A stretch of 64,000 nucleotides of DNA from Opitutia bacterium (GTDB taxonomy: Bacteria; Verrucomicrobiota; Verrucomicrobiia; Opitutales; Opitutaceae). The notes under the pieces are model-generated. The model saw only the letters and a program-made list of their open reading frames with translations, had not been told where the DNA came from and searched no databases. Made by a program: the position numbers and the translations under genes. Below are positions 8,587-17,630 of this stretch, piece after piece (the first letter of the stretch is position 1; the number at the start of each line of letters is the position of its first letter). The stretch lies in contig CANJIU010000019.1 in assembly GCA_947474365.1 (NCBI GenBank), positions 1-64,000 of the forward strand, in the 5' to 3' direction.

Positions 8587-11500
8587 ATGCGCCTTCTCAC
8601 CCCCTGGTCCGTTTTCGCCGCGCGGCGGTTCTACGCGTTTGCAGTCGTCGTCACGGTTCATGCCCAGACCGCGACCGAAACCGGCGGTGCGGGCGGCGGG
8701 GTCGTGTCGTTGAGCCCGTTTGAAGTTCGTACCGATCGCGACAAGGGATTCGTCGCCGCCAGCTCGCTCGCCGGCGGACGGCTCGCCGGTGATTTGCGTG
8801 ACACTCCGGTCGCCTATTCCGTGTTGACGAAGGATTTCATCGACGCGCTCCAGTTGACGGATCTCAACGAGATGGCGATGTGGGCGCCGAACAGCGTGAC
8901 TCGCGTGGACATGGGCACGGCGGGCACGAGCACGGGGAGCGACGTCACGGTCACGTCGCGCGGGGTGGTGAGCAACAACCCGCAGCGGAATTTTTTCCCG
9001 TACGGCTTCAGTTTCGACAGTTACAATCTCGACCGGCTCGACCTCGCGCGCGGCGCGAACTCCGTGCTCTTCGGCACCGGGACCTCGGGTGGCACGGCGA
9101 ACAGTGTCACCAAGCGCGCTCGCACGGACCGGCGGTTGAGCGAATGGCGTGCCTCCTACGGCTCATGGGACAACCGTCGCTTCACGCTGGATCACAACGA
9201 GCCGCTGGGCGACCGGGTGGCGCTCCGGTTCAACGCGCTGTATCAGGACCGGCAGGGCTGGCGCGATTACGATTGGGAAAAGAAAAAGGCGGCGACGCTC
9301 GCGGCGACATGGAAGCCTTTTTCCCGTACGGAAGTCCGGCTCGAGGGAGAGAAGGGCCGGCGCGACCGGTCGGTCAACCTGACGAACTTCAACGACCAGT
9401 TCAGCGGCTGGGATGGTCGCTCGGTTTTCAGCGCTCCAATTGCGGCGGCGAACAATCCCGGGGGCGTGGCCCGCACGGCGGCGCGCTGGCTCGTGTTCAC
9501 GCCCACGAACGGCCTTGGCACGGTGACGAACTACGAAGGCTGGGCGATGACGCTGGGCGGCAATTCGACGGCGACCACCCCGGTGGGCGGGATCCTGGTG
9601 GTCGGACCGAGCGCGAACGTCTCCGCCAACCCGGTGAACTTTGCGCAGAACCTTTCCGAGGCGCGGTTCAACAATGCGATCAACGGTTCGCATTTTCGCA
9701 TCCCGCGCCGCACCGATTCCGGCACGATCGACGCGCCGCTTTATGCGCAGGACTACGACAACGTCACGGCCGCGATCACGCAGCAGATCGGCGAACAGCT
9801 CTTCGCCGAGGCCGCGTTCAACCTCGGCCGGGAAAAGGTGGACACCAACCTCTCGCCCGCGCGTTCGCTCGGCAGCATGCTGATCGACGTCAACTCGCGG
9901 CTGCCGAACGGGACGCCCAATCCCAATTTCCTGGAAACGTACGGCGAGACGCCGGCGTATGTGCACAACAAGTTTCACGAGACGAAGGAAGGCCGCCTGT
10001 CGCTCGGCTACGTGCCCGGGAAGACGAGGTTCGGCGACTTCCGGTTCAACGCGATTGCCGGCGCCTCGAGCGACACGATTCACAACGACTCGTTCATCTA
10101 TGTCTTCAAGGACAACGCCGACCATCGCCAGTGGCCGACGTTCAACATCGTCCGGTTCCGGTACTATTACCACACCGATGCTTCGCGGCCGATGCCGATG
10201 CCAGATCAGATTAGCTTTGTCGACCCGGTGGCGGGAACGACGCGGACGGTTCCGGCCGGTTTGGTTTACGATTACACCAACACCGGCTTCACCGTGCGCA
10301 GCAAGACGGAGTATCGCTACGCGCAGGCCGCCGGAAATGCGAAATTGTTCAATGCGCGCCTCAACCTGTTGGGCGCGGTGCGGCGTGATCATTACGAGGC
10401 GAAGCGGTCCAATCTCGTCGAGCGCGGGGATCTGCCGGCGGGTTGGGACGGCGTGACCTACGTGCCGAAACCGGCTGCACCGGCGAATTGGGGGACGCTG
10501 ACCTACCGCGAGCGCGCGGCCAACGGCAGTCCCATCGGGCCGGTGCTGCCGGCGGCGACGCGACCGCGGATCGGAATCGAACCCGACCCGCGTTACCTGA
10601 ACGACCGTTTCCAAAGTGACTATTCACCCGAGGACGCGTCCGGCACCGTGGACACCTATTCGGTCGGCGCGGTCTATCACGTGACGAAAAGCCTCACGCT
10701 GTTTGCCAACTATGCGCTGTCGTTTGTGCCGCCGGGGAATTCCTACGACATCAACGGAAAACTGTTCGCGCCCCAGGCGGCGGAGGGTCGGGATGTGGGT
10801 CTGCGGGTGACGCTGCTCGGGGGTGACTTTGTCGCCAACGTCATCCGGTACGAGGGCAGCGACAAGGAGCGGACGTTTTCCATCGGGAATTTCGGCACGA
10901 ATCTGAACCAGATCATCGCGGCGCCGCCGGTGGGCGACACGTCGGGCGGGTTGAACACACATGGGCTGGCCCTGGTGCCGCCGCATCTCGACAAGGCGGC
11001 GAGCGAATCCCAAGGCTGGGAGCTGGAAATCACGGCGAACCTGAATCGCAATTGGCGTTTGATGGCCAACGGTGCGCTCCCGCGGGCGTTTCAGACCGAC
11101 GTGCTCCGGGGCATCCGCAGCTACCTCGCGACGAACGACGCGACGCTACGGCAGATCCTCACTGAGGCCGGGGCGATCATCGGCGCGAACAATGTGGCCA
11201 CGTTCAACCCGGCGGTTCCGACGAGCCAGTCCCCCCGTGGTCCGGCGGCCGTTACCGCCTGGAACAACATCCGCACCGATCTCGCCTCGATCGTCACCCA
11301 GCCGCAGAAGCTCACGCGTCTCACCGAGTCGATGGCGAATTTTTTTGCCGACTACAGCGTTCGGGAAGGCCGGCTGAAGGGACTGCGCCTCGGAGCCGGC
11401 GTGGTCTACCGCGGGCGGGAAGTGATCGGCTACAAGGGGGCCGACACCGTTCGCAGTCCGACCAACCCCGCGCTGGCGATCGACGATCCCTCGGTCGGTG

Positions 11501-11760
11501 CGCTCGATACCGTCAATCGCGCGCCCTACACCACGGCGCTCGTGACCTTCCACTACTCGACCAGACTGCGGTCGCGGTACACGTTGGCGCTCGATCTGAA
11601 AATCGACAACGTCTTCGACTACGACAAACCCATCTACTATTCCACGACCCTGCGGCCGCCGGGCGGCGACCTGACCAACCCGGCGCGGGTGACGACCGGC
11701 CTGCGTTACTACTGGGTAACGCCGCGGAATTTCTCCCTCTCCACTTCGCTGAAGTTTTGA
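8587..11760 (+). CDS. TonB-dependent receptor (paralogue B of the cassette)
   Basis: This 1057-residue receptor is almost the same length as the one at 2830-6000 and aligns with it throughout. Shared segments include SLSPFEVRTDRDKGF, 'SLAGGRLAG', 'DTPVAYSVLT', DFIDALQLTDL, 'KIDNVFDYDKPI' and 'LRPPGGDLTNPARV'. The signal peptide ends after VTVHAQT. The barrel ends FSLSTSLKF. The two paralogues flank the GMC/small-subunit pair, and this gene begins 105 bp after the small subunit. The gap contains a GC-rich inverted repeat around 8532-8555 but no T-run. Differences cluster in presumed extracellular loops, which would fit related but distinct ligands. Confidence 0.93.
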   Translation: MRLLTPWSVFAARRFYAFAVVVTVHAQTATETGGAGGGVVSLSPFEVRTDRDKGFVAASSLAGGRLAGDLRDTPVAYSVLTKDFIDALQLTDLNEMAMWAPNSVTRVDMGTAGTSTGSDVTVTSRGVVSNNPQRNFFPYGFSFDSYNLDRLDLARGANSVLFGTGTSGGTANSVTKRARTDRRLSEWRASYGSWDNRRFTLDHNEPLGDRVALRFNALYQDRQGWRDYDWEKKKAATLAATWKPFSRTEVRLEGEKGRRDRSVNLTNFNDQFSGWDGRSVFSAPIAAANNPGGVARTAARWLVFTPTNGLGTVTNYEGWAMTLGGNSTATTPVGGILVVGPSANVSANPVNFAQNLSEARFNNAINGSHFRIPRRTDSGTIDAPLYAQDYDNVTAAITQQIGEQLFAEAAFNLGREKVDTNLSPARSLGSMLIDVNSRLPNGTPNPNFLETYGETPAYVHNKFHETKEGRLSLGYVPGKTRFGDFRFNAIAGASSDTIHNDSFIYVFKDNADHRQWPTFNIVRFRYYYHTDASRPMPMPDQISFVDPVAGTTRTVPAGLVYDYTNTGFTVRSKTEYRYAQAAGNAKLFNARLNLLGAVRRDHYEAKRSNLVERGDLPAGWDGVTYVPKPAAPANWGTLTYRERAANGSPIGPVLPAATRPRIGIEPDPRYLNDRFQSDYSPEDASGTVDTYSVGAVYHVTKSLTLFANYALSFVPPGNSYDINGKLFAPQAAEGRDVGLRVTLLGGDFVANVIRYEGSDKERTFSIGNFGTNLNQIIAAPPVGDTSGGLNTHGLALVPPHLDKAASESQGWELEITANLNRNWRLMANGALPRAFQTDVLRGIRSYLATNDATLRQILTEAGAIIGANNVATFNPAVPTSQSPRGPAAVTAWNNIRTDLASIVTQPQKLTRLTESMANFFADYSVREGRLKGLRLGAGVVYRGREVIGYKGADTVRSPTNPALAIDDPSVGALDTVNRAPYTTALVTFHYSTRLRSRYTLALDLKIDNVFDYDKPIYYSTTLRPPGGDLTNPARVTTGLRYYWVTPRNFSLSTSLKF

Positions 11761-11781
11761 GGAGCCGATTGCGATCCTGTC

Positions 11782-14463
11782 CTACGACTGTGTCAGGGTG
11801 AACACGCTGCGTCGCCCGGCCCGCAGCCGGTAGCGCAGGTGGTTCGCCGGCGCGGCGCCGCCGATGGCATCGAGGGTGAGTTTTTCCTCGCGGTGCGCGA
11901 CGAGCTCGCCCGTGCATCCCGGGGGCAAATCGACCGTGATGGTCCGCGCACCGAGCTTGCCCCGCGCGCTGAACGCAACCGGGCCTTTGCCGAGATGCGA
12001 GACGAGTTCGAGTTGCTCGAGGTCGGCAAGCTGGGGTCGCACCTCGATTCGGCCGCAACCGGGATCGAGCGGGCGGATGCCGGCGAGCGATTGATGGGCG
12101 ATGTACAGGGGAGCAACCGCGCAATGGCTCCATTGACTCCCGCTGTCCGGTGCGGAGCGCCATCCCTCGGGAGTCGTGTTGTTCAACAGCACAGACTCCA
12201 TCGTGGCCCAGCGCTGTCGCAGGTCTTTCACTACGACGTCCGCCCGGCCGCCCTTGGCGAGGGCCCAGAGCCGCCAGCCGCCATTGGGCGGATAGGAGAG
12301 GCCCATCGTCTTTGGGACCTCCGCCAGGGTCTGCAACGCGGCGGCGGTGTCTCCGTCGGGGCATTGATCGAAGAGGATGGCGTTCGCGAGTGAGCGGTCG
12401 CAGAGCGAGAGTTTTTTCTCCTCGTCCAACCACGGCAGGTTGTTGACGAAGATCCGACGCTCCGCGCTCCAGAAGCGTTTCACCGCGGCCGCTTCGAGTT
12501 CACGGCCGAATTTTTCCGCGGCCTCCGCCTGACGGGCGTCGCCGAACGCGCGGCAGATCGGGGCCAGGGCGTGTTGCAGCATCGCGGCCGTGTAGAGGTT
12601 GAACGCGCATTGCTTGTGGCGCTGCGTGAACGGCGGGGCGATGCCGGACTGTTGCTGATACGCCGAGTAGTCCATCCAAACGCAGGGAACGCCGAGGTTC
12701 TCCACTGCGAGGAGACCGTCGTCGCCGCGGATGCCGTGGAGGTAGTTTGCGAAACGCAGCAGGCGTGGGTAGGGCTCCTCCAGTGCGTCGCGCCGGCCGG
12801 TGTGCAGGTAGTGATGCCAGCAGTCGAAATTGAGCTGCACGCCGTGGTCAAGAATCGGCCCGAGGTGCCACACGTCGAGCTGGCGCTCCATGATGCGGGC
12901 GAGCCGGTCGTAGGCCGGCCAGCAGTCGAGGAAATAACCGTCGACGGTCATGCCCTGGCTGTAGGTGACGAGGAAGCGCGCAATCGAGCGGTTCTCGCCG
13001 AACGTGAGCCGGATCGCGTGCTGCTGATGGGCGCAGTCGCCGCTGTAGGGCTGGCGTTCCCGACCCATGCCGTCGACGAGCGTTTCCTGCGCGCAATTGT
13101 GGAGCGTGTTGATCGAGGCTTCGAAAAGGCGCTGCAGCGCGGGCTCGTTGGTGTGGATGACCGGCACGTTCGGCCAGGGGAAAATCCGCCGCCGGACGCC
13201 AACGTTGCGAATCGTCACAGGGCCGCGCGCTTCACGCACGTGGAGTTGGAGCCAGCGGAGGCTTTCGAAATCGAAACACTCGAAGCGGTTCTCGCCGGCG
13301 CGGCAGGTGAACCGGGTCCAGGAGTCACGCAGCGTGGTGTTGAGCAGGCCAGGGCCGCCCACCTGGTGTCCCTCTTGCACCATGACCTCGATGATGGTGC
13401 CGGCGGGAGCCTCGATGGTGAAATAGGGCCAGCCGACAATCTGCTCTGTGAATTCGAAGGTGAGCGCAGCGGCACGGGTGCCGTCGAGGGAAGCGCGCCA
13501 TTCACCGGCGGCGCCGGCCGTCGCGATCCCGCCGTTTTGCCGTTCAACGTCGAAGGCGCCGGGAGGGCGGCATTCGAAGTACTCGGTCGCCGAACGTTTC
13601 CAGCGAATCCAGAGCGACTCGGCGAGTTGCTTGGCGGGGACCAGCACCTCGTTCAGCATGGGCACGCTGCGCGGGCGCAGTTCGCAGGACGCGGGCGCGT
13701 TGCGGATGCCGCTGGCGTATTCGGAAAACTTGGTCGCGAGGGCGGGCTTGTTCGGCGCGCCCTCCAGCACCATCGCCGGCAGCCATTCGGCGCCGGGCGC
13801 ATAATCCGCGGTCGTCCAGCCGTACGGATAGAGCCGCGCGTCGAATTCCTCCTGCAGGGCGCGGAGAAACCAGCGGCGATATTGTCCCGGCCTCCAGGCG
13901 CGGCAGAGCAGCGACTGCCACGTGTCGTTGGACACGATCTTCTCCGTGGTGCCATCCGCGTGCTCGAGTTCGAGCCAGCACAGGAAGCCGGGCTTGCCGA
14001 TGGGCCAGGTGCCTTCGCCGTGGCCGTAGAAAAGCACGGTCGCGCCGAGGACGTTTTCGCCCGCCTGCAGAACCGACGTGAGATCAATCGGGTCAGCTTC
14101 GGCCCAGCGCGGATCGCACGGTGCCGGCCCCCATTGAATTCGCCTGCCGTTCACGTCGAGTTGGTAGCGGCTGTCAGCGACGATCCAGCCGGTGGCGCGC
14201 CGAGGTTTGGCGCGCAGCGTCAGCGTCCGACGGAAAAGCACAAAGGTGTTGGCGAGGCAGCGGCCGCAGGGGAACCAGATCCATTTGGCCGGACTGAGTT
14301 CCGGGAGCCGTTGCAGTGAGGTGGGCGGCCGTTCCGGAATTTCGAGCAGCGGTGCGCCCCCGCCGGCGGTGGCGGCGGCATGGGCGTCCGGGGACCCGGA
14401 GCTGAGCAACAAGGCGGAGCCACTGGTGGTGGCGGAGGTGCGGAGGAAGTCGCGACGGTTCAC
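11782..14463 (-). CDS. Alpha-L-rhamnosidase-like glycosidase (GH78 type), Tat signal
   Basis: The 893-residue secreted enzyme starts at a GTG (14463) with MNRRDFLRTSATTSGSALLL as a Tat signal. An N-terminal beta-sandwich region follows, with 'SPAKWIWFPCG' (~55) and 'SRYQLDVNGRRIQWGPAPCDPRW' in parts (~100). The bacterial rhamnosidase middle domain comes next, then an (alpha/alpha)6 barrel with 'CAQETLVDGMGRERQPYSGD' (~460), which corresponds to the conserved D-x3-R-E/D-R segment carrying acidic catalytic residues in GH78. A C-terminal beta-sandwich begins near 'GIRPLDPGCGRIEVRPQ'. It probably removes terminal rhamnose from plant or microbial glycans. It is divergent from the TBDR at 14637 and convergent with the TBDR at 8587. 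Confidence 0.82.
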   Translation of the reverse strand: MNRRDFLRTSATTSGSALLLSSGSPDAHAAATAGGGAPLLEIPERPPTSLQRLPELSPAKWIWFPCGRCLANTFVLFRRTLTLRAKPRRATGWIVADSRYQLDVNGRRIQWGPAPCDPRWAEADPIDLTSVLQAGENVLGATVLFYGHGEGTWPIGKPGFLCWLELEHADGTTEKIVSNDTWQSLLCRAWRPGQYRRWFLRALQEEFDARLYPYGWTTADYAPGAEWLPAMVLEGAPNKPALATKFSEYASGIRNAPASCELRPRSVPMLNEVLVPAKQLAESLWIRWKRSATEYFECRPPGAFDVERQNGGIATAGAAGEWRASLDGTRAAALTFEFTEQIVGWPYFTIEAPAGTIIEVMVQEGHQVGGPGLLNTTLRDSWTRFTCRAGENRFECFDFESLRWLQLHVREARGPVTIRNVGVRRRIFPWPNVPVIHTNEPALQRLFEASINTLHNCAQETLVDGMGRERQPYSGDCAHQQHAIRLTFGENRSIARFLVTYSQGMTVDGYFLDCWPAYDRLARIMERQLDVWHLGPILDHGVQLNFDCWHHYLHTGRRDALEEPYPRLLRFANYLHGIRGDDGLLAVENLGVPCVWMDYSAYQQQSGIAPPFTQRHKQCAFNLYTAAMLQHALAPICRAFGDARQAEAAEKFGRELEAAAVKRFWSAERRIFVNNLPWLDEEKKLSLCDRSLANAILFDQCPDGDTAAALQTLAEVPKTMGLSYPPNGGWRLWALAKGGRADVVVKDLRQRWATMESVLLNNTTPEGWRSAPDSGSQWSHCAVAPLYIAHQSLAGIRPLDPGCGRIEVRPQLADLEQLELVSHLGKGPVAFSARGKLGARTITVDLPPGCTGELVAHREEKLTLDAIGGAAPANHLRYRLRAGRRSVFTLTQS

Positions 14464-14636
14464 GGGGAGGGGGGGAGCTGCCGGCGGTTTTTGCTCGAGG
14501 AAGGAGTCGCGCGCGCGGCGAGGAAAAGACGAACCGGTTGGCGGCCAGTCGCAACGTTGTTTGTTGAAAAAGACGGCGATCGGGACAGAACAAAGGCGTG
14601 GCCGTCTTTAATCGGCCGCTTCAACCCCTGACGATC

Positions 14637-17576
14637 ATGAATGAGCCCGTTTCCCCCGGTCGCGGCGCCGCGCGCCGGGGCGCCTCCGCGTCTTCCGTCC
14701 GCGCGCATTTCCCTGTCGTGGGCTTGCTTTGCGCGGCGCATTTCGCCGTCGCGCAAGTCGTGCCGGCGCAGAAACCCATGGCGGACCCGGAGCGCACGAC
14801 TGTGCTGCAGCCGTTCGAGGTTGTGGCCGACAAGAGTGACACCTACGAGGCGCTCAATTTTTCCTCTCTCTCCGGCACGAACCGGCCGCTGGAGAAGCTG
14901 CCTGTCACAGCCGAGATCTTCAACGCCACGATGCTCGCCGATTTGGGGACGTCGGACATCGTGAATCTGTTGAACAATTTCGTCACCGGTGTCGGTCCGG
15001 GCGAAGGCGCGCCCGGGACGCCGTCGGCCAGCGGCACGGAGGAGGGCGATCGCTTCGGCATGTCGTCGTTTCGCGTGCGTGGCCTGAATGCCGGACCGAT
15101 TCGCCGCAACGGCTTCCTCACCGTCGGCAACATGTCGGAAGGCTTCGCGACGGATCGGGTGGAGGTCATCCGCGGCCCGCAGTCGCTCCTCTACGGCAAT
15201 AATCCGGCGGGAGGTATCATCAATATCATGACGAAGAAGGCGTCCTTTGGCTCGACCTATTACCGGCCGCAGGTGCAGGTCGACAGCCAGGGTTCGGTGC
15301 GCTATCAATTTGATGCGAACGTCGCCGGCAAGCCCCGGGGGCACCGGGCAGCGGTGCGGTTTTCGCTCTTGGACGAAGACGCGAATTTCTGGCGCGAGGT
15401 GCTCAACCGCAAATCCAAGGGGCTGTTTGCCGAGGTGGCGCTGGAATTGTTGCCGGCGAGCCGGACGATGTTGCGGGTGGAAGGGGAAGATCGGACCAAC
15501 ATTACCGTCGAGTCCCGCGGACGCGCACTGGTGGCGGGGATTCCAACGATCATCCCGGACAACACGCCGCTGCCGGTTCTGCTCTCGCGCCATGATCCAG
15601 CGCTCGGGCGGATCGCCAATGGGATGATTTCGTGGGAGAACGTCGATTCCCTCGCCGGTACGTCGAACGTTACGCGGCGGCGCGAGCAGTTCTACACTGC
15701 GACGCTGTCGTCCGAGCTGACGCCATGGCTGCAGGCGCAGGTCATCGGGCAGAAGCAATTCGCCGCGCTGCAGCGGCTCTCGACCGGGGCGTTCACGAAT
15801 CTCCGGGCACCCCTCACCGGCGGCAATCCGCTCAATGCCTGGGCCGTCGGCTATTCGCCGGGCGGCAATCAAATCTATCAGACGAACGACGGGCTCCGCG
15901 CGCTGCTCACGGCAAATTTCGCGGTCACGCGGCACACGCGGAACAGTCTGGTGGTTGGTGCGGAAACGGTGCGGACGCCGGCCTATGGCCAGAATTTCAA
16001 CGCCAATTTCTACGAGGTCGATGCGAGCGGGAATTTCATCGTCAATGCGACGCAGCTGAACACGGCAAACGCGGGGCGAAATCCCATTCCGATCCAGTGG
16101 GTCGACATTTCCACGCATCTGCCGGGTTACGTCGCGTTGAAAAACAAACGCTACATCGTGAACGGCCGGTCCTATGTGTGGGACGAGCAGAAGCACGCGA
16201 ACCCCGCGTTCATCGGTCCGGGCAACCCTTTTGGCTTCAATGCGGGTCCGGCCGGCGCCGTGAAGAGCCACTCCGACGGGCAGGCCGTCTTCGGCGGACT
16301 GTTCACCACGTGGCTCGACGGAAGGCTCGAGACGATGGCGGGCGCGCGCTCCGACCATCTGCGGAATCAGAATCTTTCGCCGGGACAGGAAATTTCCGGC
16401 AAGGGCACCTCGGGCAACCTCGGTTTCGTCTGGAATGCGACGAAGTTTTTTTCCGTCTACGGCGGTGCCTCCAGCAATTTCAGTCCGGGTTCGTTCAACT
16501 TCGCGCAGCGCTACGACGGGGGAAATCTTCCGAACGGACGCGGCGAAGGTTATGAGAGCGGGCTGAAACTCAACGCGCTGGAGGGCCGGTTGTCGGGGTC
16601 GTTGACGTACTATTCGACCAAGAGCATCAACGAATCGGAGCCGATTTCGACCGGCGCGCGCTCCGCCACGGACCCCTCGGGAATCAACGGGACGTATTAC
16701 GGGACGCTCGCGAGTCCGTCGATCAACTACGACCGCAAAACCCACGGCGTCGAGATGGCGTTGACCGCACGGCCGACGCGCAGCTGGCGCCTGCAATTGG
16801 GCTACAGCCTGAACGAGGGCCGTGAAGGCAGCGCGATCTCGCTGCCGTTTCTGTACAACGATGAATTCCGCACCAACGCCCAAGGGCAAGTGCTGCTGAG
16901 CGACGGCACGCCGTTGCGCGTGCCGGTGAGTCCGACGACGCCGATCGCCGCTGACGGCAAGACCTATGCGGCGACAGTGGCGACCCAGATCATGACGGTC
17001 GGGATTTTGCGCAGCGGCGACGCCAGCGGCAATTACCGTGCGCAGATCGCGTCCGACACCGGCCGGATTCAGAATGCCGCGGCGCTCGGTCTGGCGATTC
17101 CGGGCGTCGGCACGGCGAGGCCGGGTTTGCCGATCAGCCAGCATCAGCTGGGCTTTGTGCCGGCGACCTCCGGGTTTGAGGCGCGCCGTGGCGGGGACCG
17201 CACGAATGGCTATCCGCGCCAGTCCTTCACGGCGACGAGCATGTACCAATTTACCGAAGGCCGCCTGAAGGGGCTCGGCCTCGGGGTAAACGGCAGTTTC
17301 ACCTACGACACACTGCTGTACTACTACGTCGACGCGTCCTCGGGAAATGCCCGCCGGCCGTACTTCGGTGCGAACCGGACCTTGTTGAACCTGATTGCGA
17401 GCTACGACTGGCGCCTGAGCCGCCGCGTGTCGTGGAAGACCCAGTTCAATCTCAGCAATGCGCTTGATCGGCGCGACCTCCTCGTCCTACCGAATGCGAC
17501 GACGGGCGCGCCGGACAACGCCGCGTTGCGGACTGATCCGCGGAAATTGGTTTGGACAAATACCCTCAGCTTTTGA
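14637..17576 (+). CDS. TonB-dependent receptor (siderophore-receptor-like subtype)
   Basis: The preferred start is ATG 14637. An upstream in-frame GTG at 14598 would add 13 residues ahead of the signal sequence. The 979-residue product has a signal peptide ending near AVAQ. TVLQPFEVVADKSDTYEA follows as variant of the LSPFEV motif. The plug contains FRVRGLNAG, 'TDRVEVIRGPQSLLYGNNPAGGIINI' in parts and TKKAS. The plug spacing is closer to FecA/FhuA-like receptors than to the two paralogues upstream, but siderophore transport is not implied. The barrel ends LVWTNTLSF. The GH127 gene follows after 54 bp and is probably cotranscribed, suggesting an arabinose-containing oligosaccharide as ligand. 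Confidence 0.92.
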   Translation: MNEPVSPGRGAARRGASASSVRAHFPVVGLLCAAHFAVAQVVPAQKPMADPERTTVLQPFEVVADKSDTYEALNFSSLSGTNRPLEKLPVTAEIFNATMLADLGTSDIVNLLNNFVTGVGPGEGAPGTPSASGTEEGDRFGMSSFRVRGLNAGPIRRNGFLTVGNMSEGFATDRVEVIRGPQSLLYGNNPAGGIINIMTKKASFGSTYYRPQVQVDSQGSVRYQFDANVAGKPRGHRAAVRFSLLDEDANFWREVLNRKSKGLFAEVALELLPASRTMLRVEGEDRTNITVESRGRALVAGIPTIIPDNTPLPVLLSRHDPALGRIANGMISWENVDSLAGTSNVTRRREQFYTATLSSELTPWLQAQVIGQKQFAALQRLSTGAFTNLRAPLTGGNPLNAWAVGYSPGGNQIYQTNDGLRALLTANFAVTRHTRNSLVVGAETVRTPAYGQNFNANFYEVDASGNFIVNATQLNTANAGRNPIPIQWVDISTHLPGYVALKNKRYIVNGRSYVWDEQKHANPAFIGPGNPFGFNAGPAGAVKSHSDGQAVFGGLFTTWLDGRLETMAGARSDHLRNQNLSPGQEISGKGTSGNLGFVWNATKFFSVYGGASSNFSPGSFNFAQRYDGGNLPNGRGEGYESGLKLNALEGRLSGSLTYYSTKSINESEPISTGARSATDPSGINGTYYGTLASPSINYDRKTHGVEMALTARPTRSWRLQLGYSLNEGREGSAISLPFLYNDEFRTNAQGQVLLSDGTPLRVPVSPTTPIAADGKTYAATVATQIMTVGILRSGDASGNYRAQIASDTGRIQNAAALGLAIPGVGTARPGLPISQHQLGFVPATSGFEARRGGDRTNGYPRQSFTATSMYQFTEGRLKGLGLGVNGSFTYDTLLYYYVDASSGNARRPYFGANRTLLNLIASYDWRLSRRVSWKTQFNLSNALDRRDLLVLPNATTGAPDNAALRTDPRKLVWTNTLSF

Positions 17577-17630
17577 GCGCGCCAATGGTGAAGCGTCGCC
17601 ACGCCGGGGAAACGTCGTTTGAGTGAAGGC

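Noticed and set aside
12571..14319. 582-residue frame opposite the GH78 gene
   Set aside because: It shows shadow composition with no motifs; the minus strand has the rhamnosidase signature.
14460..17249. 929-residue open frame antisense to the TBDR at 14637
   Set aside because: It has no signal peptide or family motif, is rich in Arg/Ala/Gly of shadow type, and lies opposite a receptor with clear plug and barrel motifs. Long antisense frames are expected in high-GC DNA.
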